Assembly (NCBI GenBank): GCA_021397845.1
Contig: CM038047.1
Location: 33,215,601-33,279,600, forward strand
Origin: Areca catechu
Lineage: Eukaryota > Streptophyta > Magnoliopsida > Arecales > Arecaceae
DNA: 64,000 nucleotides
Reading direction: 5' to 3'
The position numbers and the translations under genes are program-made. Under the pieces are notes generated by a model. The model ran no database searches, was not told the DNA's origin, and was given only the letters and a program-made list of their open reading frames with translations. This document shows positions 11,130-23,239 of the stretch, in pieces. The number at the start of each line of letters is the position of its first letter. The stretch's first letter is position 1.

Positions 11130-13545
11130 AGGCTTTGCAGAGTAAGGCTGACTTCGGCCAAGGTGGTCCCATCAGGGGGTGCCACCTGGTGATGGAGCAT
11201 AAGGGCCTGGCTTGACCTCGACAGAGGTGGGCCCATCTCAGGCCACCGCATGGCGGAGGAGCAGGGGCTGCTAGCTTCGGCCGAGCTGGACCCCTCCTGG
11301 GTGGACACCTGGCGAAGTGGCAGAGGAAGGCTCGACTTCGACCGAGGTGGACCCATCTTGGGGTGCCACTTGGTGAAGGAGCGGGAGAGCCCGACTCGAC
11401 CTCGGTAGAGGTGACCCATCTTGGGGTGCCACCTGGCGAGGAAGCAGGGGGCCGCCAGCTTCGGTCGAGGTGGACCCCTCCTGGGTGGACACCTAGCGAA
11501 GTGGCAAAGGAAGGCTCGACTTCGGTCGAGGTGGATCCATTAGGGGATGCCACCTAGCGAAGGAGCAGGAGAGCCCGGCTCGACCTCAGCAGAGGTGGAC
11601 CCATCTTGGGGTGCCACCCGGCGAGGGAGCAGGGGGCCGCCAGCTTCAGCCGAGGTGGACCCCTCCTGGGTGGACACCTGGCGAAGTGGCAGAGAAAGGC
11701 TCGACTTCGGTCGAGGTGGACCCGTCTTGGGATGCCACCTGGCGAAGGAGCAGGAGAGCCCAGCTCGAACTCGGCAAAGGTGGACCCGTCTTGGGGTGCC
11801 ACCTGGCGAGGGAGCAGGTGGCCGACAGCTTTGGCCGAGGTGGACCCCTCCTGGGTGGACACCTGGCGATGTCGTAGAGAAAGGCTCGACTTCGGCCGAG
11901 GTGGACCCGTCTTGGGATGCCACCTGGCGAAGGAGCAGGAGAGCCCGGCTTAACCTCGGTAGAGGTGGACCCGTCTAGGGATGCCACCTGACGAGGGAGC
12001 AGGGGGCCGCCAGCTTCGGCCGAGGTGGACCCCTCCTGGTTGGACACCTGGCGAAATGGCAGAGATAGGCTCGACTTTGGCCGAGGTGGACCCGTCTTGA
12101 GGTGCCACATGGCGAAGGAGCAGGAGAGCCTGGCTCGACCTCGGCAGAGGTGGACCCGTCTTGGGGTGCCACCTGACGAGGGAGCAGGGGGCCGCCAGCT
12201 TTGGCCGAGATGGACCCCTCCTGGGTGGACACCTGGTGAAGTGGTAGAAAAAGGCTCGACTTCGGTCGAGGTGGACCCATCTTGGGGTGCCACCTGGCGA
12301 AGGAGCAGGAGAGCCCGGCTCGACCTCGGTAGAGGTGGACCCGTCTTGGGGTGCCACCTGACGAGGGAGCAGGGGGCTGCCAGCTTCGGCTGAGGTGGAC
12401 CCCTCATGGGTGGACACCTGGTGAAATGGCAAAGAAAGGCTCGACTTCGACCGAGGTGGACCTGTCTTGGGGTGCCACCTGACGAAGGAGTAGGAGAGCC
12501 CGGCTCGACCTCGGCAGAGGTGGACCCATCTTGGGGTGCCACCTGGCGAGGGAGCAGGGGGCCGCCAGCTTCGGCCGAGGTGGACTCCTCTTGGGTGGAC
12601 ACCTGGCGATGTGGCAGAGAAAGGCTCGACTTCGACCGAGGTGGACCCATCTTGGGGTGCCACCTGGCGAAGGAGCAGGAGAGCCCGGCTCGATCTCGGC
12701 AGAGGTGGACCCGTCTTGGGGTTCCACCTGGAGAGGGAGCAGGGGGCCGCCAGCTTCGATCGAGGTGGACCTCTCTTGGGTGGACACCTGGCGAAGTGGC
12801 AGAGAAAGGCTCGACTTCGACCGAGGTGGATCCGTCTTGGGATGCCACCTGGCGAAGGAGCAGGAGAGCCCGGCTCGACCTCGGCAAAGGTGGACCCGTC
12901 TTGGGGTGCCACCTGGCAAGGGAGCAGGGGGCCGCTGCTTCGGCCGAGGTGGACCCTCCTTGGGTGGACACCTGGCGAAGTGGTAGAGAAAGGCTCGACT
13001 TCGGCCAGGTGGACCCGTCTTGGGGTGCCACCTGGTGAGGGAGCAGGGGGCCGCTAGCTTTGGCCGAGGTGGACCCCTCCTGGGTGGACACCTGGCGAAG
13101 TGGCAGAGAAAGGCTCGACTTCAACCGAGGTGGACCTATCTTGGGGTGCCACCTGGCGAAGGAGCAGGAGAGCCCGGCTCAACCTCGACAGAGGTGGACC
13201 TGTCTTGGGGTGCCACCTGGCGAGAGAGCAGGGGGCCGCCAGCTTCGACCGAGGTGGACCCCTCCTGGGTGGACACCTGGCGAAGTGGTAGAGAAAGGCT
13301 CGACTTCGGCCGAGGTGGACCTGTCTTGGGGTGCCACCTGGCAAAGGAGCAGGAGAGCCCGGCTCGACATCGACAAAGGTGGACCCGTCTTGGGGTGCCA
13401 CTTGGCGAGGGAGCAGGGGGCCGCCAGCTTCGACCGAGGTGGACCCCTCCTGGGTGGACACCTAGTGAAGTGGCAGAGAAAGGCTCGACTTCGACCGAGG
13501 TGGACCCGTCTTGTGGTGCCACCTGTCGAAGGAGCAAGAGCGCCA
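11130..13545. repeat. GC-rich minisatellite, about 185-bp higher-order unit (about 13 copies)
   Basis: The order CGAGGTGGACCC ... GCCACCTGGCGA recurs every 60 bp or so. Three sub-units differ in their spacers (GAGCAGGAGAGCCCGGCTCG, GAGCAGGGGGCCGCCAGCTT, AAGTGGCAGAGAAAGGCTCG). The three together form a unit of 184-186 bp, judged by the spacing of GAGAAAGGCTCGAC near 11692, 11877, 12061, 12246, 12430, 12616, 12801 and 12985. One 120-bp step (12985 to 13105) shows that a sub-unit was lost. Long open frames on both strands here are a by-product of GC-rich repeats lacking stops. Confidence 0.92.
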
Positions 13546-13648
13546 CTTCTCGAGTAAGGAATTTTAAAAGAAAAATCCACGTGGCACCGGCTGCATCCAG
13601 CTGGAACTGACACACGTTCCACGTCAGCGATGTAGCCATATCAACTAC

Positions 13649-14031
13649 GAAAGAGGGTTTTAGGGTTTTATCTTCAGTCTTTTTTTTTTTTTTTGAGGGA
13701 GTAAGAATAGTATGGGATGAAATTAAAAGTAGTGATGTATAAGAGACATACAATTAAAAGATCCTTTGGTAAGAACAAAGGATCATTTCTCTACCAAAAA
13801 AAAAAAAATCTTTTCTTAATGAAATTTCTCTCTTTTAATCCTTCATCTCACGAAGCACGCATTAAATATAAATTTCTAGGTCCTGCAATATGCTGATGGT
13901 ATGACCCATTTTGGTTCTGGGCTAAGCCAGAAACTAATGCTAAGGTGCACCATTCTCAGGTGATAGGAAATTTCTTTGACAAATTACATGATTTTGATAA
14001 ATAAGAAAGGAAGACAAATTAAAGAATGTTC
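13649..14031. other. CACTA interior, non-coding
   Basis: Resumption of CACTA DNA after the solo LTR. It holds T- and A-runs and a perfect 9-bp hairpin stem (GATCCTTTG ... CAAAGGATC, 13760-13784) followed by CTACC plus an A-run that resembles the tails of the SINEs in this window. No gene seen. Confidence 0.5.
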
Positions 14032-14213
14032 GGCCACCGCATGGGCTATCTATTGGGATCTTGCCTCACAACCAACAGATCACAGGTTCAAGACATGACT
14101 CTATAGAAAATTTGATTAAATTCGGAAATTATTCTCTGAAGCCCGTCATAATTAGGTATATCTTAGTGGTGTCGCCGGATTTATCCCACCCTTTTTGTTT
14201 ACCAAAAAAAAAA
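14032..14213 (+). mobile_element. tRNA-derived SINE
   Basis: About 180 bp bounded by a perfect 7-bp direct repeat AATGTTC (14025-14031 and 14214-14220). It contains a polymerase III B-box-like GGTTCAAGACA near 14090 and a tRNA-like start (GGCCACCGCATGGGC), and ends TTTACC followed by an A-run. These are the marks of a plant tRNA SINE copied by LINE machinery. The A-box is poorly conserved. A related, minus-strand copy with the same TTTACC-A(n) tail lies at 23240-23580. It is inserted inside the CACTA element. Confidence 0.72.
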
Positions 14214-14220
14214 AATGTTC

Positions 14221-15494
14221 CAGCAATGCATAATTCAATTGACACTTTGTCAATTAAATTCTAGTCACATAAATCTTATATCCTTTCTTAGCTAGTTAGC
14301 CATGTTATCATCCTTTGTAGAAGAAGTTGGTGCCCAAGGATCTAAAAAAGTCTTCCCTCGTGAGCATAATGATGACCCTGCATTTACCTTCCATCCTTCC
14401 TTACCATATCAATAACGCTCAAGCATTCATTACTTTATCACACACATGGTGTTGAATATGGATATGACCTATTGTCTGTAGAAGACATTCTTTCTTTAGA
14501 GGTTGGAAGGGCTTTTTTATCTATGGATAGGAGGAGGTTTCAATTGAAGCTTCCCTTGTGAGACATATAGAAAAAGTGATCCTTTGATCATGGGTCATTA
14601 TTTTATCAAGTTGGGCGAGGACTGATCATATCAGATCTGATAATGCTCATGCCTGACCAAAGCCTGCACTAGTTGCAGGTTTTGTTTTTTTTACCCTAGG
14701 GTTCTGTTTCTTGGTCTTATTAGTTCTTACAAAGTTTTCAACTGTTTCTAATGGTAACAATCTTGTAGTCGTTTTGATTTAGTTGCAGATTAAATAGTAT
14801 ATAACTGAGCCACCTCCTTATTATTTATTATTTATTATTATTTTTCTTAGTAGATTATTTCTGTTTATTTCTAAATTTCTTGGTATATACCTTCATCTTA
14901 CTGAACATGTTATGCTTTAGGGTTAGTTTCATTATTGCAAATCTTTGATTTCAATACCATCTGTAGCTTTGTTACGATCAATTATGATATTTTAGATATT
15001 TTTTAAAAAACTTGCATTGCATAGAAATATAGACCCGTCAATTGATTAAAGTACATATTCTACGGCATCCATAAATTATTTTATTTTTGTATGGATGGGA
15101 GAAATATGTACAGTGGCCAATTGAATGTCCATTTTGGATAGTTTGAGAATTGCAAATAATTTTATAGGTGCTTACAGTAATCAAATTGTACGGATAGAGT
15201 TCCAGATATATTTCAGATAGCATTTTCTTTTAGTTCTCCTCATACATATTTATTTGTATGGGAAGAACTAAGAAAAATGCTGCTGAAATTTTTCTAGAAC
15301 TTCTATTGCGTATCCTTTGGTTACTGTAAATGACTTATATAATTAATGCAATTCTTGAATGGGATAGGATCTTTTTACCTATTAGTTGGTGATATGGTGC
15401 ATTTAATAATATTGTAATTGATCTATTGAATAAACTTATTTTAAATTTATTCTGTTCTTATAAATATTTATTTATTTCAGTTAGTTTAATCTTA
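14221..15494. other. CACTA interior upstream of the transposase
   Basis: AT-rich DNA without coding motifs. A TTTATTTATTTCAG tract at about 15467-15480 looks like a splice acceptor just before the first transposase-associated domain, so part of this stretch is probably intron. Confidence 0.45.
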
Positions 15495-18400
15495 TAATAG
15501 ATAAGAGTTGGATAACTAAACCGAAGAATAGCAAAGAATATCTGGATGGAGTACAGAATTTCATTAAATTTGGTATGGAGAGAAGTAGTATCAGTGGGAA
15601 GATTTTATGTCCATGCCAAAATGTGTAAATTCCAGTTCTCAATATCCGAATATTGTTGAAGAACATTTAGTATGGAATGGTTTTTTAAGAGGTTATACTG
15701 AGTGGTTTTTTCATGGAGAGTCAAGGTTATAATCTATATGTAACCAAACCTCTAACAAAGAACATATACCTGATTTTGGATCCAGTAACCAACATAAAAA
15801 TCTTGCAAGAGATGATGATATCAGGGGTTTGCTCAAAGATGCTTTTGAATATGGTACTCAACAACTTGGAGATTGCAGTGGAGGACAAGTAGCAGCTAGG
15901 TTATCTGAGGATCCTATATTTACTGAATCTGTACATGATGGAGAGCTGATACCCCCAACTAATGTTGGAACATATCGTTATCAGAAGCTGATAAGAGATG
16001 CAGATCAAGAATTATATGCTGGTTGCAAGAACTTTTCAAAAATTTCTTTTTTGTACATTTGTTTCATATAAAATACTTGAATGGATGGTGTGGGAAGAGT
16101 TTTACTATGTTTCTCAAGTTGTTAAAGGATGCATTTCCTGAAGGTACTAGTTTACCAACATCTTGTTATGAAGCCAAAAAACTAGTAAAGAATTAGATCT
16201 TGGATACGAAAAGATTTATAGATGTCCAAATGATTGTATATTATATCGGGGAGAACATGCCGATCAAGACTCGTGCCATGTGTGTGGATGTTCATGATGG
16301 ACGAAGCAAAAAGAAAATGAGAGTGAGGGATTAGATGAATTGGATGCAACACAAATTAAACAAAAGCCGACGAAGGTATTATGCTATTTTTCTCTTGTAC
16401 CTAGATTGAAAAGGATCTATGCATTATCAAAGATAGCTTCGTCAATGAGATGGCATGATGAAAGCCGTACAAAAGATGGAATACTGAGACACCCAGCGGA
16501 TAGTTTAGCATGGAAAGCATTTGATGACAGACATCCTGATTTTGCATCTGATGCTCGTAATGTCAGGCTGGGTTTAGCCAGTGATGGGTTCAATACATTT
16601 AGGACCTTAAGTTCTGTCTATAGTACCTGGCCAGTTATTCTGATTTCTTATAATTTGCTACCATGGATATGCATGAAATAGTCTTCACTTATTTTATCAA
16701 TGGTCATTCCAAGTGATAAGGGTCCAGGCAATGATATTGATATTTTTTTACAACCTTTAATAGATAAATTGAAACAACTGTAGAAGGGTATCAGTGCAAT
16801 TGTTGCTTCGAATGGCCAAACATTTAATCTACGGGCAGCTCTATTATGGACTGTTAACGATTTTCCTGCATATGCTAATTTATCTGGCTGGAGCACTAAG
16901 GGACGAGTTGCATGTCCTTCTTGTGGTGAATCAACCCATTCAATTTGGTTAAAATATGGAGGAAAGTTCTATTATATGGGATATCGTCGATAGTTGGAGG
17001 CAAATCATCCATTTCGATTTCAGAAGGATTTATTTGATGATACTATAGAGTTGGGATCTACTCTAATTCTACCTTCTGATTCTGATATTCGTAGACAAAT
17101 GCTTGGTATCATACACAGTCACGGCAAGATGACAAAGTCCTCTAAAAAGCAAGAAAGAGATGATGTTGAGACTTCAGTACAAGAAAAAGTATCGGAGGAA
17201 GTCAATACTTGCACCTTAGATGCAGTAGTGTTCGAGGATCCGGATAATTTCTTTGAAGTTAAAAATGATGATGATATAATCATAACATCTACCCATCAGC
17301 ATACTAAATAATTATGGAAGAAAAGAAACATATTCTTTGACTTGCCTTATTGGGAGCATAATATACTCCGGTATAATCTTAATGTTATGCATATAGAAAA
17401 GAATGTTTATGATAATTTGATTAGAACAATATTAAATCTTGATGAAAAGACTAAAGATAACATGAAGGCGCGTCTTGATTTAAAAGAAATGGGCATCCAA
17501 CATGAACTTCATCTACAAGTGCTTGCAAATGATAGAACTTATATCCCTCATGCATGTTATACAATGTCTAGTCGAGAAAAAGATCTCTTCTTGATCGTTT
17601 TAAAGAATATCAAGGTTCATGATGAATATGCATTAAATATTTCACAATGTGTGAATCTGAAAGAGCGAAAAATTTTAAATCTTAAAAGTCATGATGGACA
17701 TATACTAATGCAAGATATTCTTCCATTGGCTTTAAGGTCATCAATGCCGAAACAAGTTATTACGGTTGTTTTTCAGTTATCATCATTCTTCAAGGAATTA
17801 TGTTCAAAGGTTCTTGATCCTCAGGAGCTTGATCAGTTACACTCTCGAGTCATACTTACGTTATGTCAGATAGAAAAGATTTTTCCTCTTAGATTTTTTA
17901 CAATTTTGATTCATCTACTCATTCACCTAGCTTCAGAAGCTAAACTTGGTGGACCGGTACAGTACATATAGATGTACCCTATCGAGAGGTAATGATGTAA
18001 AACTTAAATTTTATAATTTATATATCTTTTTTATTATTTAATGTGATATAAATATCATACTTTTTTAAGGTATCTTGTACGTTTAAAGGATTATATATGA
18101 AACAAAGCCCATCCTGAGGGTTCAATAGCAGAGGAATATATTGCTGAAGAGTGTTTAACATTTTGTTCAAGACATCTCGAAGGTATAGAGACTGTATTCA
18201 ATCGACCTCAACGTCATGGTGATACTATGGAGAATACAGATCTATACAAATTTGCATCATCCGGAAGATTTATAGGAAAAGCTGAAAGTATTGTTCTTGA
18301 CCATAAATCCATATCATAAGCACACCGTTATGTATTGCTATATAGTGACATAATATCTGACTATTGCAGGTTAGTAATTGAACAAAGATGGTTGGTTGAG

Positions 18401-18902
18401 TTATTTCCTAATTGGCTTGCCAATCAGGTTAGTATATATAAGTCGTATAATAATTTTATATATATTTAACATCGAATAAGTGATCGATAATTGATATTAT
18501 ATTTTCTAAGTACCGGTACTGATGGAGAAAAATAGTTCAGCAGAACTAATAGCACTTGCTAGAGATCCAAATTATATTGTGAACAAATATAATGGTTTTA
18601 TTATAAATGGTTTTAAATTTCATACCAAGGAGCGCGATAAACTTAGAAAAACTCAGAACAGTGGTGTTATGGTTGAAGTAGATGGAAAATCTTATTATGG
18701 TATACTTAAAGATATTTTTGAGTTGGATTATTATGGAAATTTTAAAGTTGTATTATTTCAATGTGATTGGGTGGATATAAATACACCGAGAGGTTTGAAA
18801 AAGGATTCAAACGGATTCATACTTGTCAATTTTTCAAGATTGATACATACGGGTGTGTTATTGAAGGATGATCCATTTATTTTGTCATCTCAAGCTCGAT
18901 AA
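15495..18902 (+). pseudogene. CACTA TNP2-type transposase, broken
   Basis: Domain order fits the plant En/Spm TNP2 protein. Near 15500-15630 there is a transposase-associated domain (SWITKP...EYLDGVQNFIKFGMERSS...ILCPC). From 15829 comes the Transposase_21 region (LIRDADQELYAGCKNFSKISFL; HADQDSCHVCG; MRWHDESRTKDGILRHPADS; GLASDGFNTF; CPSCGESTHSIWL). At 17342-17971 and 18069-18370 lies DUF4218 (LPYWEHNILRYNLNVMHIEKNV ... HLASEAKLGGPVQYI). At 18522-18902 lies DUF4216 (LFQCDWVDINTPRG). The protein would cut and paste CACTA ends. There are in-frame stops (for example at 16679, 16782, 16994 and 18100) and frameshifts near 15624 and 16070, so it is inactive. An intron appears near 18000-18069 (GTAATG...TTTTTTAAG) and others before 18522. 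Confidence 0.9.
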
Positions 18903-19252
18903 GTTTTTTATGTACAAGACTCGAAATATAAAGAATAGGCTACTGTTATTAAGACAAAACTCAGAGACTTGTCTGACATGGGAAAAAGGGTGGAAGAAGA
19001 TGAGATGATACTTACACTCAGTGTATACCTTATAATATTGTGCTGGATGATCATATAAATGATACAACCATTTTGGTTAGGTTGGATTCCGAAGAACGTA
19101 CAACTGGTTGATTATGACAAATAAGTAGTTTATAAGATATTTTACATTTTTGCATGAATGATTATGTTATCTTTTAAAATGTAATTCATTTCATTATAAT
19201 TTGATTATAATGTTGTATGACTTGTTTTAAAATAATGCATATTAGGTACACC

Positions 19253-21144
19253 ATGCCTCGAAGGAAGCGATTATCAGATGTACAGTTTCAGTTTTTCCAG
19301 ACCGAGGCTGGTACTTCTTCAGCACAGCAGCCCATGGGCAGTCGATCATCTTCACATTGGTCAGATGCCAGTCTCTCTATTTTTGCACATCCGGCCGATG
19401 CAGTACCTCTCCACCTCATGACGACGCCATTCCCTCCGAGTCCGCACATCACGATCCTCCTATGGATCATTCTGATAACGAGCCTATCGTCGATGACATA
19501 CAGATACAGGATAATTTAATAATTTCATCCTATTTCAATTCATACATATGCAATAGTTTTGATATATAACTTTCTGTATTTTTTTTGTAGATGGATCTGG
19601 GAGACTTAAGCGGAGGCGAGGACCCACACTAGTCCGTGATGTGTGGCAGTTACCTGAGGATGAGAGGATAGTGATAGAGTGCAACAAGCTAGGGCAGCCT
19701 ATTAAGAAAGCTACTAGCTTGTTGACTAGCTTTCTGGGGACAATAGCACGCCATGGTCAGCTATGACCCCTGAATTATTCGAAGTGGAACGACATGCTTC
19801 CTGCATATAAAATAGAGATGCTACGAGTTATGCAGGTAAAAAAATTAATATATTATTTTATATCTTAGGTTTTTAATAATTGAATTGCTTATTTCATTTA
19901 ATATTTATTTTATTATTTATTTAAATTGTAGAGCAAGTTCGTTCTTCCTTCGGATTCATCTAATTTTGTGCTTAAGTCTTTCAATCACAAGTGGAAAGAA
20001 TATATGACGAAGTTGAAGAGAGACTACAAGCGAGAGGGTAGGACAGAGGAGCAGGTTGTAGTTACTTGTCCTCCTGATGTTCACCCTCATTAGTGGATGG
20101 AGCTGGTGCACTATTGGTTCTCCGAGATGGCACAGGTTGTGTAGCATCATCAAACACTTCGAAATTTATTAATTTTCACTCGTCATAATTATATTTATAC
20201 AATATATAATATTGTTTTAATTTTATTTTGTAGACATATTCTGATATTGGTAGAGCTGCACGAGCAGCTCAGTCTGTTCCTCACACAGCAGGGTCCAAGA
20301 GTTATGCACAGCTTAGGCATGAGTTTGTATGTTTCTCATCCTATAATATTTTTAGTACACTTTTAGTTTTAACATCATGTATCATCATGTATCATGCATA
20401 TGCCATGTATCATGGTACGAGAATATAAGATGTGTTATTTTGGATTTTTTTGTAATATTTATTCTTTATATAGGCTGATTAGCAGGGGAGGGAGCCTGGT
20501 GAGGTGGAGTTCTATCGGATGACTCACGTTTACCAGGATGGCAGTTTTGTTCGGGACGAGTCCAGAGATATATATGTATTTTTTTATTTATATTATATTA
20601 TGATTTATATTTTTATTTTTATTAAGTATTGATATATGTATTTTTTATAAAATATAGAATAAGGCTACCTCTATGATCTCGAGCGTGCTGGCGAGGGTTC
20701 ATCATCTACTCAGAGCAGTCGCATCGAGGCCGAGGTATTCTCAGAGTTGATGGGACCAGAGCATCATGAAAGAGTGAGGGGTTATGGGATTGGAGTTATC
20801 CCTACTCAGTTATCTAAGGTGAGTAGATATACTCGGGATACTAGAGAGAGTCATGATCAGTTACATGTTCGTCAGCTCCAGGAGGAGATAGCAAAGCTCC
20901 GACAGACACGTGATGCAGACAGAGCAGAGATGCAGACCATTAGGTCTCAGCTAGAGCATGTTACATTTGTGCTGCATATATTCATGTCATCTCAGGTAAG
21001 TAATTATTTATTAATTTTGTATGTATCTAATAATTTAGAATATATATAATGTATGTATCATAATTTCTGATGTATATCTTGTAGGTTCTTGGTGCATCTG
21101 CGAGTTGCAGACCTGATGACGACCAGCCTCCCACGGATCAGTGA
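19253..21144 (+). pseudogene. CACTA TNP1-like (Transposase_24-type) gene, broken
   Basis: Several short exons separated by AT-rich introns with GT...AG edges. Exon 1 (ATG 19253, MPRRKRLSDVQ) is Ser/His/Asp-rich. Later exons read RRRGPTLVRDVWQLPEDER (about 19612), KFVLPSDSSNFVLKSFNHKW (about 19933), GSKSYAQLRHEF (about 20290), EVEFYRMTHVYQDGSFVRDE (about 20500), then MGPEHHERVRGYGIGV followed by a coiled coil (20747-20996), and a last exon ending at TGA 21142-21144. This is the layout of plant CACTA second genes, whose product binds subterminal repeats. Single stops occur in exons (for example LNY preceded by a stop near 19766, and a stop near 20092), and exon 1 shifts frame mid-way. It lies 350 bp after the transposase on the same strand. 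Confidence 0.82.
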
Positions 21145-21423
21145 TGCCAGATATTTTTTTTATTATTTATGTATGTCTTTTTGTTTATTTGAACTTGGAT
21201 TGATACTTTTATATATATAAAAAAAACTTTTATGATTGGTTTGTATTTGTGTTTGTGTATGTTGGATGTGATATGTGATACAGGTTTGAATGTTTTCATT
21301 TGTTTGTATATGTTGGATGTGATACAGGTTTGAATGTTTTCATTTTGATAATGTATGCAGGTTGTGTTGTATGTATTTTATGTATGGTATATGTAGCTGT
21401 TTAATTTTTTTTAAAAAAAAAAA

Positions 21424-21725
21424 TCTAGCGGCGCTTTAAAGCGTTGCTAGGTTTGGACCTGGCGACGCTTTAAAGCGTCGCTAGATTTGGACCTGGCGAC
21501 GCTTTAAAACGTCGCTAAGTTTTAAATCTAGTGATGCTTTAAAGCATCGCTAGGTTTTCAGTCTAGCGATGCTTTAAAGCATCGGTAAATAAAAATTTAA
21601 CGACACTTTAAAGCATCGGCAGGTTGCGTCCCCATGCTTACATAGGCGATGCTTTACAAAACATCGGGAGATTGCTTAGCGATACTTAAAAGCATCGGGA
21701 AAGGTCTAAAAAAGTATCGGTAAAA
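21424..21725. repeat. CACTA right subterminal repeat array
   Basis: About eight copies of the perfect or near-perfect palindrome GACGCTTTAAAGCGTC with short spacers (GCTAGGTTTGGACCTGGC and similar), decaying to GATGCTTTAAAGCATC toward the end. It mirrors the left-end array (CGACGCTTTTAAGCGTCG). Candidate binding sites for the element's TNP1-like protein. Confidence 0.9.
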
Positions 21726-21743
21726 ACCTGTTTCAATGTAGTG

Positions 21744-23239
21744 AGATGATCTGAATGATAGCCTTACCTTTTGATTTGAATCGTCTATTGATGGCTTCAT
21801 TCACATTTGATATCTACCCCCTAACTTTATTCCATGTTACCAATTTTTTTTAAAAAAATAGGTTTTCCTAACCGGAGGGAAAAGGCCACCCGAAGCTAAC
21901 TGCGACCTTGGTTGTTCTTTCTATAAAAAAAAAGAAATAACAAAAATAATGCACCCTTGCAAGTCTTCTCTCATTTTCATGCTCTAGACTTTATGCTATG
22001 CATGTAGTTGATCATTATCTTTTGCATGGATCTAGAGTTCAATCATTTAGCTTGATGATAGATCATAACCATTTTATGTGTATGTTTGGTGCAATATATA
22101 GTATTTTATATTTATATGCACCAGATGCATGCTAGGAGTCAATTGTTATATTTTCACCGTGCAGCGTGGAAAATCACCTATCATGTATTTGTTGCACATA
22201 AACCCACCCACCCACCCGCCCCCCCAACAAAAAAAATAAAAATAAAAATACAAAGGCAAAAGTTTAACCTAGTACCCTAGTTGCAATGAAAATACTATAA
22301 GTAGTTTGATGATGTCCCTCCACAAATAAATATTCAAGTTGATTATCGAAGTCCTAATATAACTATAACATTTGGAACATGCATCATAAGAATATGAGAT
22401 TCCCAAGCCCCTTTTTAACAATGACAAATCTTTGTGAACCCCATGATCTCAAAGATAAAGCTTTAATGAAACATTTGATCCAGATATATAAGGATTTTAT
22501 ACCCCGTGGTGTTATAATCAAACCAACTAAAAGTTGCATCGTGACATGGGTGCCATCAATAATTGTTTGACCATTACTTACATTTGGCACCACATTTGCC
22601 GATAGCTTGTCTAAACTTATCACCATTGCCAAACTCAGTTCACTTGAAAATGATTTTTTTCTTGAATTCTCTCGTACATATAATGGCTTTGGGACGTGAT
22701 CCAAGAAAGGATTCCAAGTCTCGAGCCAAACAAGGCAACTTTTCGTGCAATCTCATAGAGGAGCTAAAAGGGAAGGTAGACCAAAGCAACAAGCACAAAC
22801 ATTAGAGGATCGAGCCAATCAGAAGGTACATTAGCACGAAGAAGTAGTCTATAGTTGAGAAATGACGAAGTTTAAGTATTTTTAGCAGGTTGAATGGTGA
22901 CATCATAATAGGATTAAAATTAATCAAGTGTAGTAATCAATCTAACAAATGATCTAGAATCTGGCCATGTAAAGGTGAGTAGAGCAGAGTAGTGGGTGCC
23001 GGTTATTAGAGTTGTCAAATGTGAAGGCTAGATGTGAGCTGCCATCCCTGGAACATACCGTTACTTTACTATTTATCACCTACTATAAATAAAGGATTAT
23101 AATCTTAAGAAATGATTCTTTGGTTGACCAATAAAACTACTTTATTTTTAAATTATCTTTGTTTTGATCTTTATCTTTAAATTCCTTATTATTAGTTCCT
23201 CCTTGAGACTCTAAGTTACCGGTAGGAGTAGTAGAGCAC
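21744..23239. other. Intergenic stretch, no recognised gene
   Basis: Mixed DNA with A-runs. A minus-strand open frame of 106 codons (22384-22704) and a partly overlapping plus frame (22563-22805) have no motif I recognise. I see no promoter, RNA gene or terminal repeats here. The A-rich stretch at about 21925-21945 might be the tail of the LINE interrupted by the CACTA. Confidence 0.5.

Larger units (their letters stand above)
10385..13643 (-). mobile_element. Solo LTR of a Tat-type Gypsy element, enlarged by a minisatellite
   Basis: It begins TGTTGCCGATCT and ends CATATCA on the plus strand, and is flanked by a perfect 5-bp duplication ACTAC (10380-10384 and 13644-13648). The first part (10385-10540) and the minisatellite vocabulary match the LTRs of the Gypsy at 40461-52672, so the parent element lay on the minus strand. 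No internal region remains: one LTR with one target duplication is the signature of LTR-LTR recombination. It sits inside the CACTA element and is therefore younger than it. A minus-strand TATAAAA lies at 10760-10766. At about 3.3 kb it is more than twice the length of the related 1491-bp LTRs because of repeat expansion. Confidence 0.85.
8798..21743 (+). mobile_element. CACTA (En/Spm-type) DNA transposon
   Basis: The left end CACTACAGTAAAACAGGG and the right end CCTGTTTCAATGTAGTG are inverted complements apart from a few bases, and both begin with the diagnostic CACTA. Flanking trinucleotides are AGG (left) and AGA (right), a 2/3 match to the 3-bp target duplication of this superfamily. Both ends carry arrays of palindromic subterminal motifs (CGACGCTTTTAAGCGTCG-like). 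Inside are a TNP2-type transposase and a TNP1-like gene in the same orientation, the classical CACTA pair. A solo Gypsy LTR and a SINE have inserted within it. Both genes contain stops, so it is no longer autonomous. Confidence 0.9.

Noticed and set aside
11646..13124. A 492-codon minus-strand open frame and many overlapping frames of 100-320 codons
   Set aside because: They lie wholly in the 185-bp GC-rich minisatellite, occur on both strands and in several frames, and read as the same short phrase repeated. They are artefacts of repeat DNA lacking stops.
10385..13643. CRISPR-like array of regularly spaced repeats
   Set aside because: Units are adjacent and related throughout with no unique spacers, in a plant retrotransposon LTR; it is a minisatellite.
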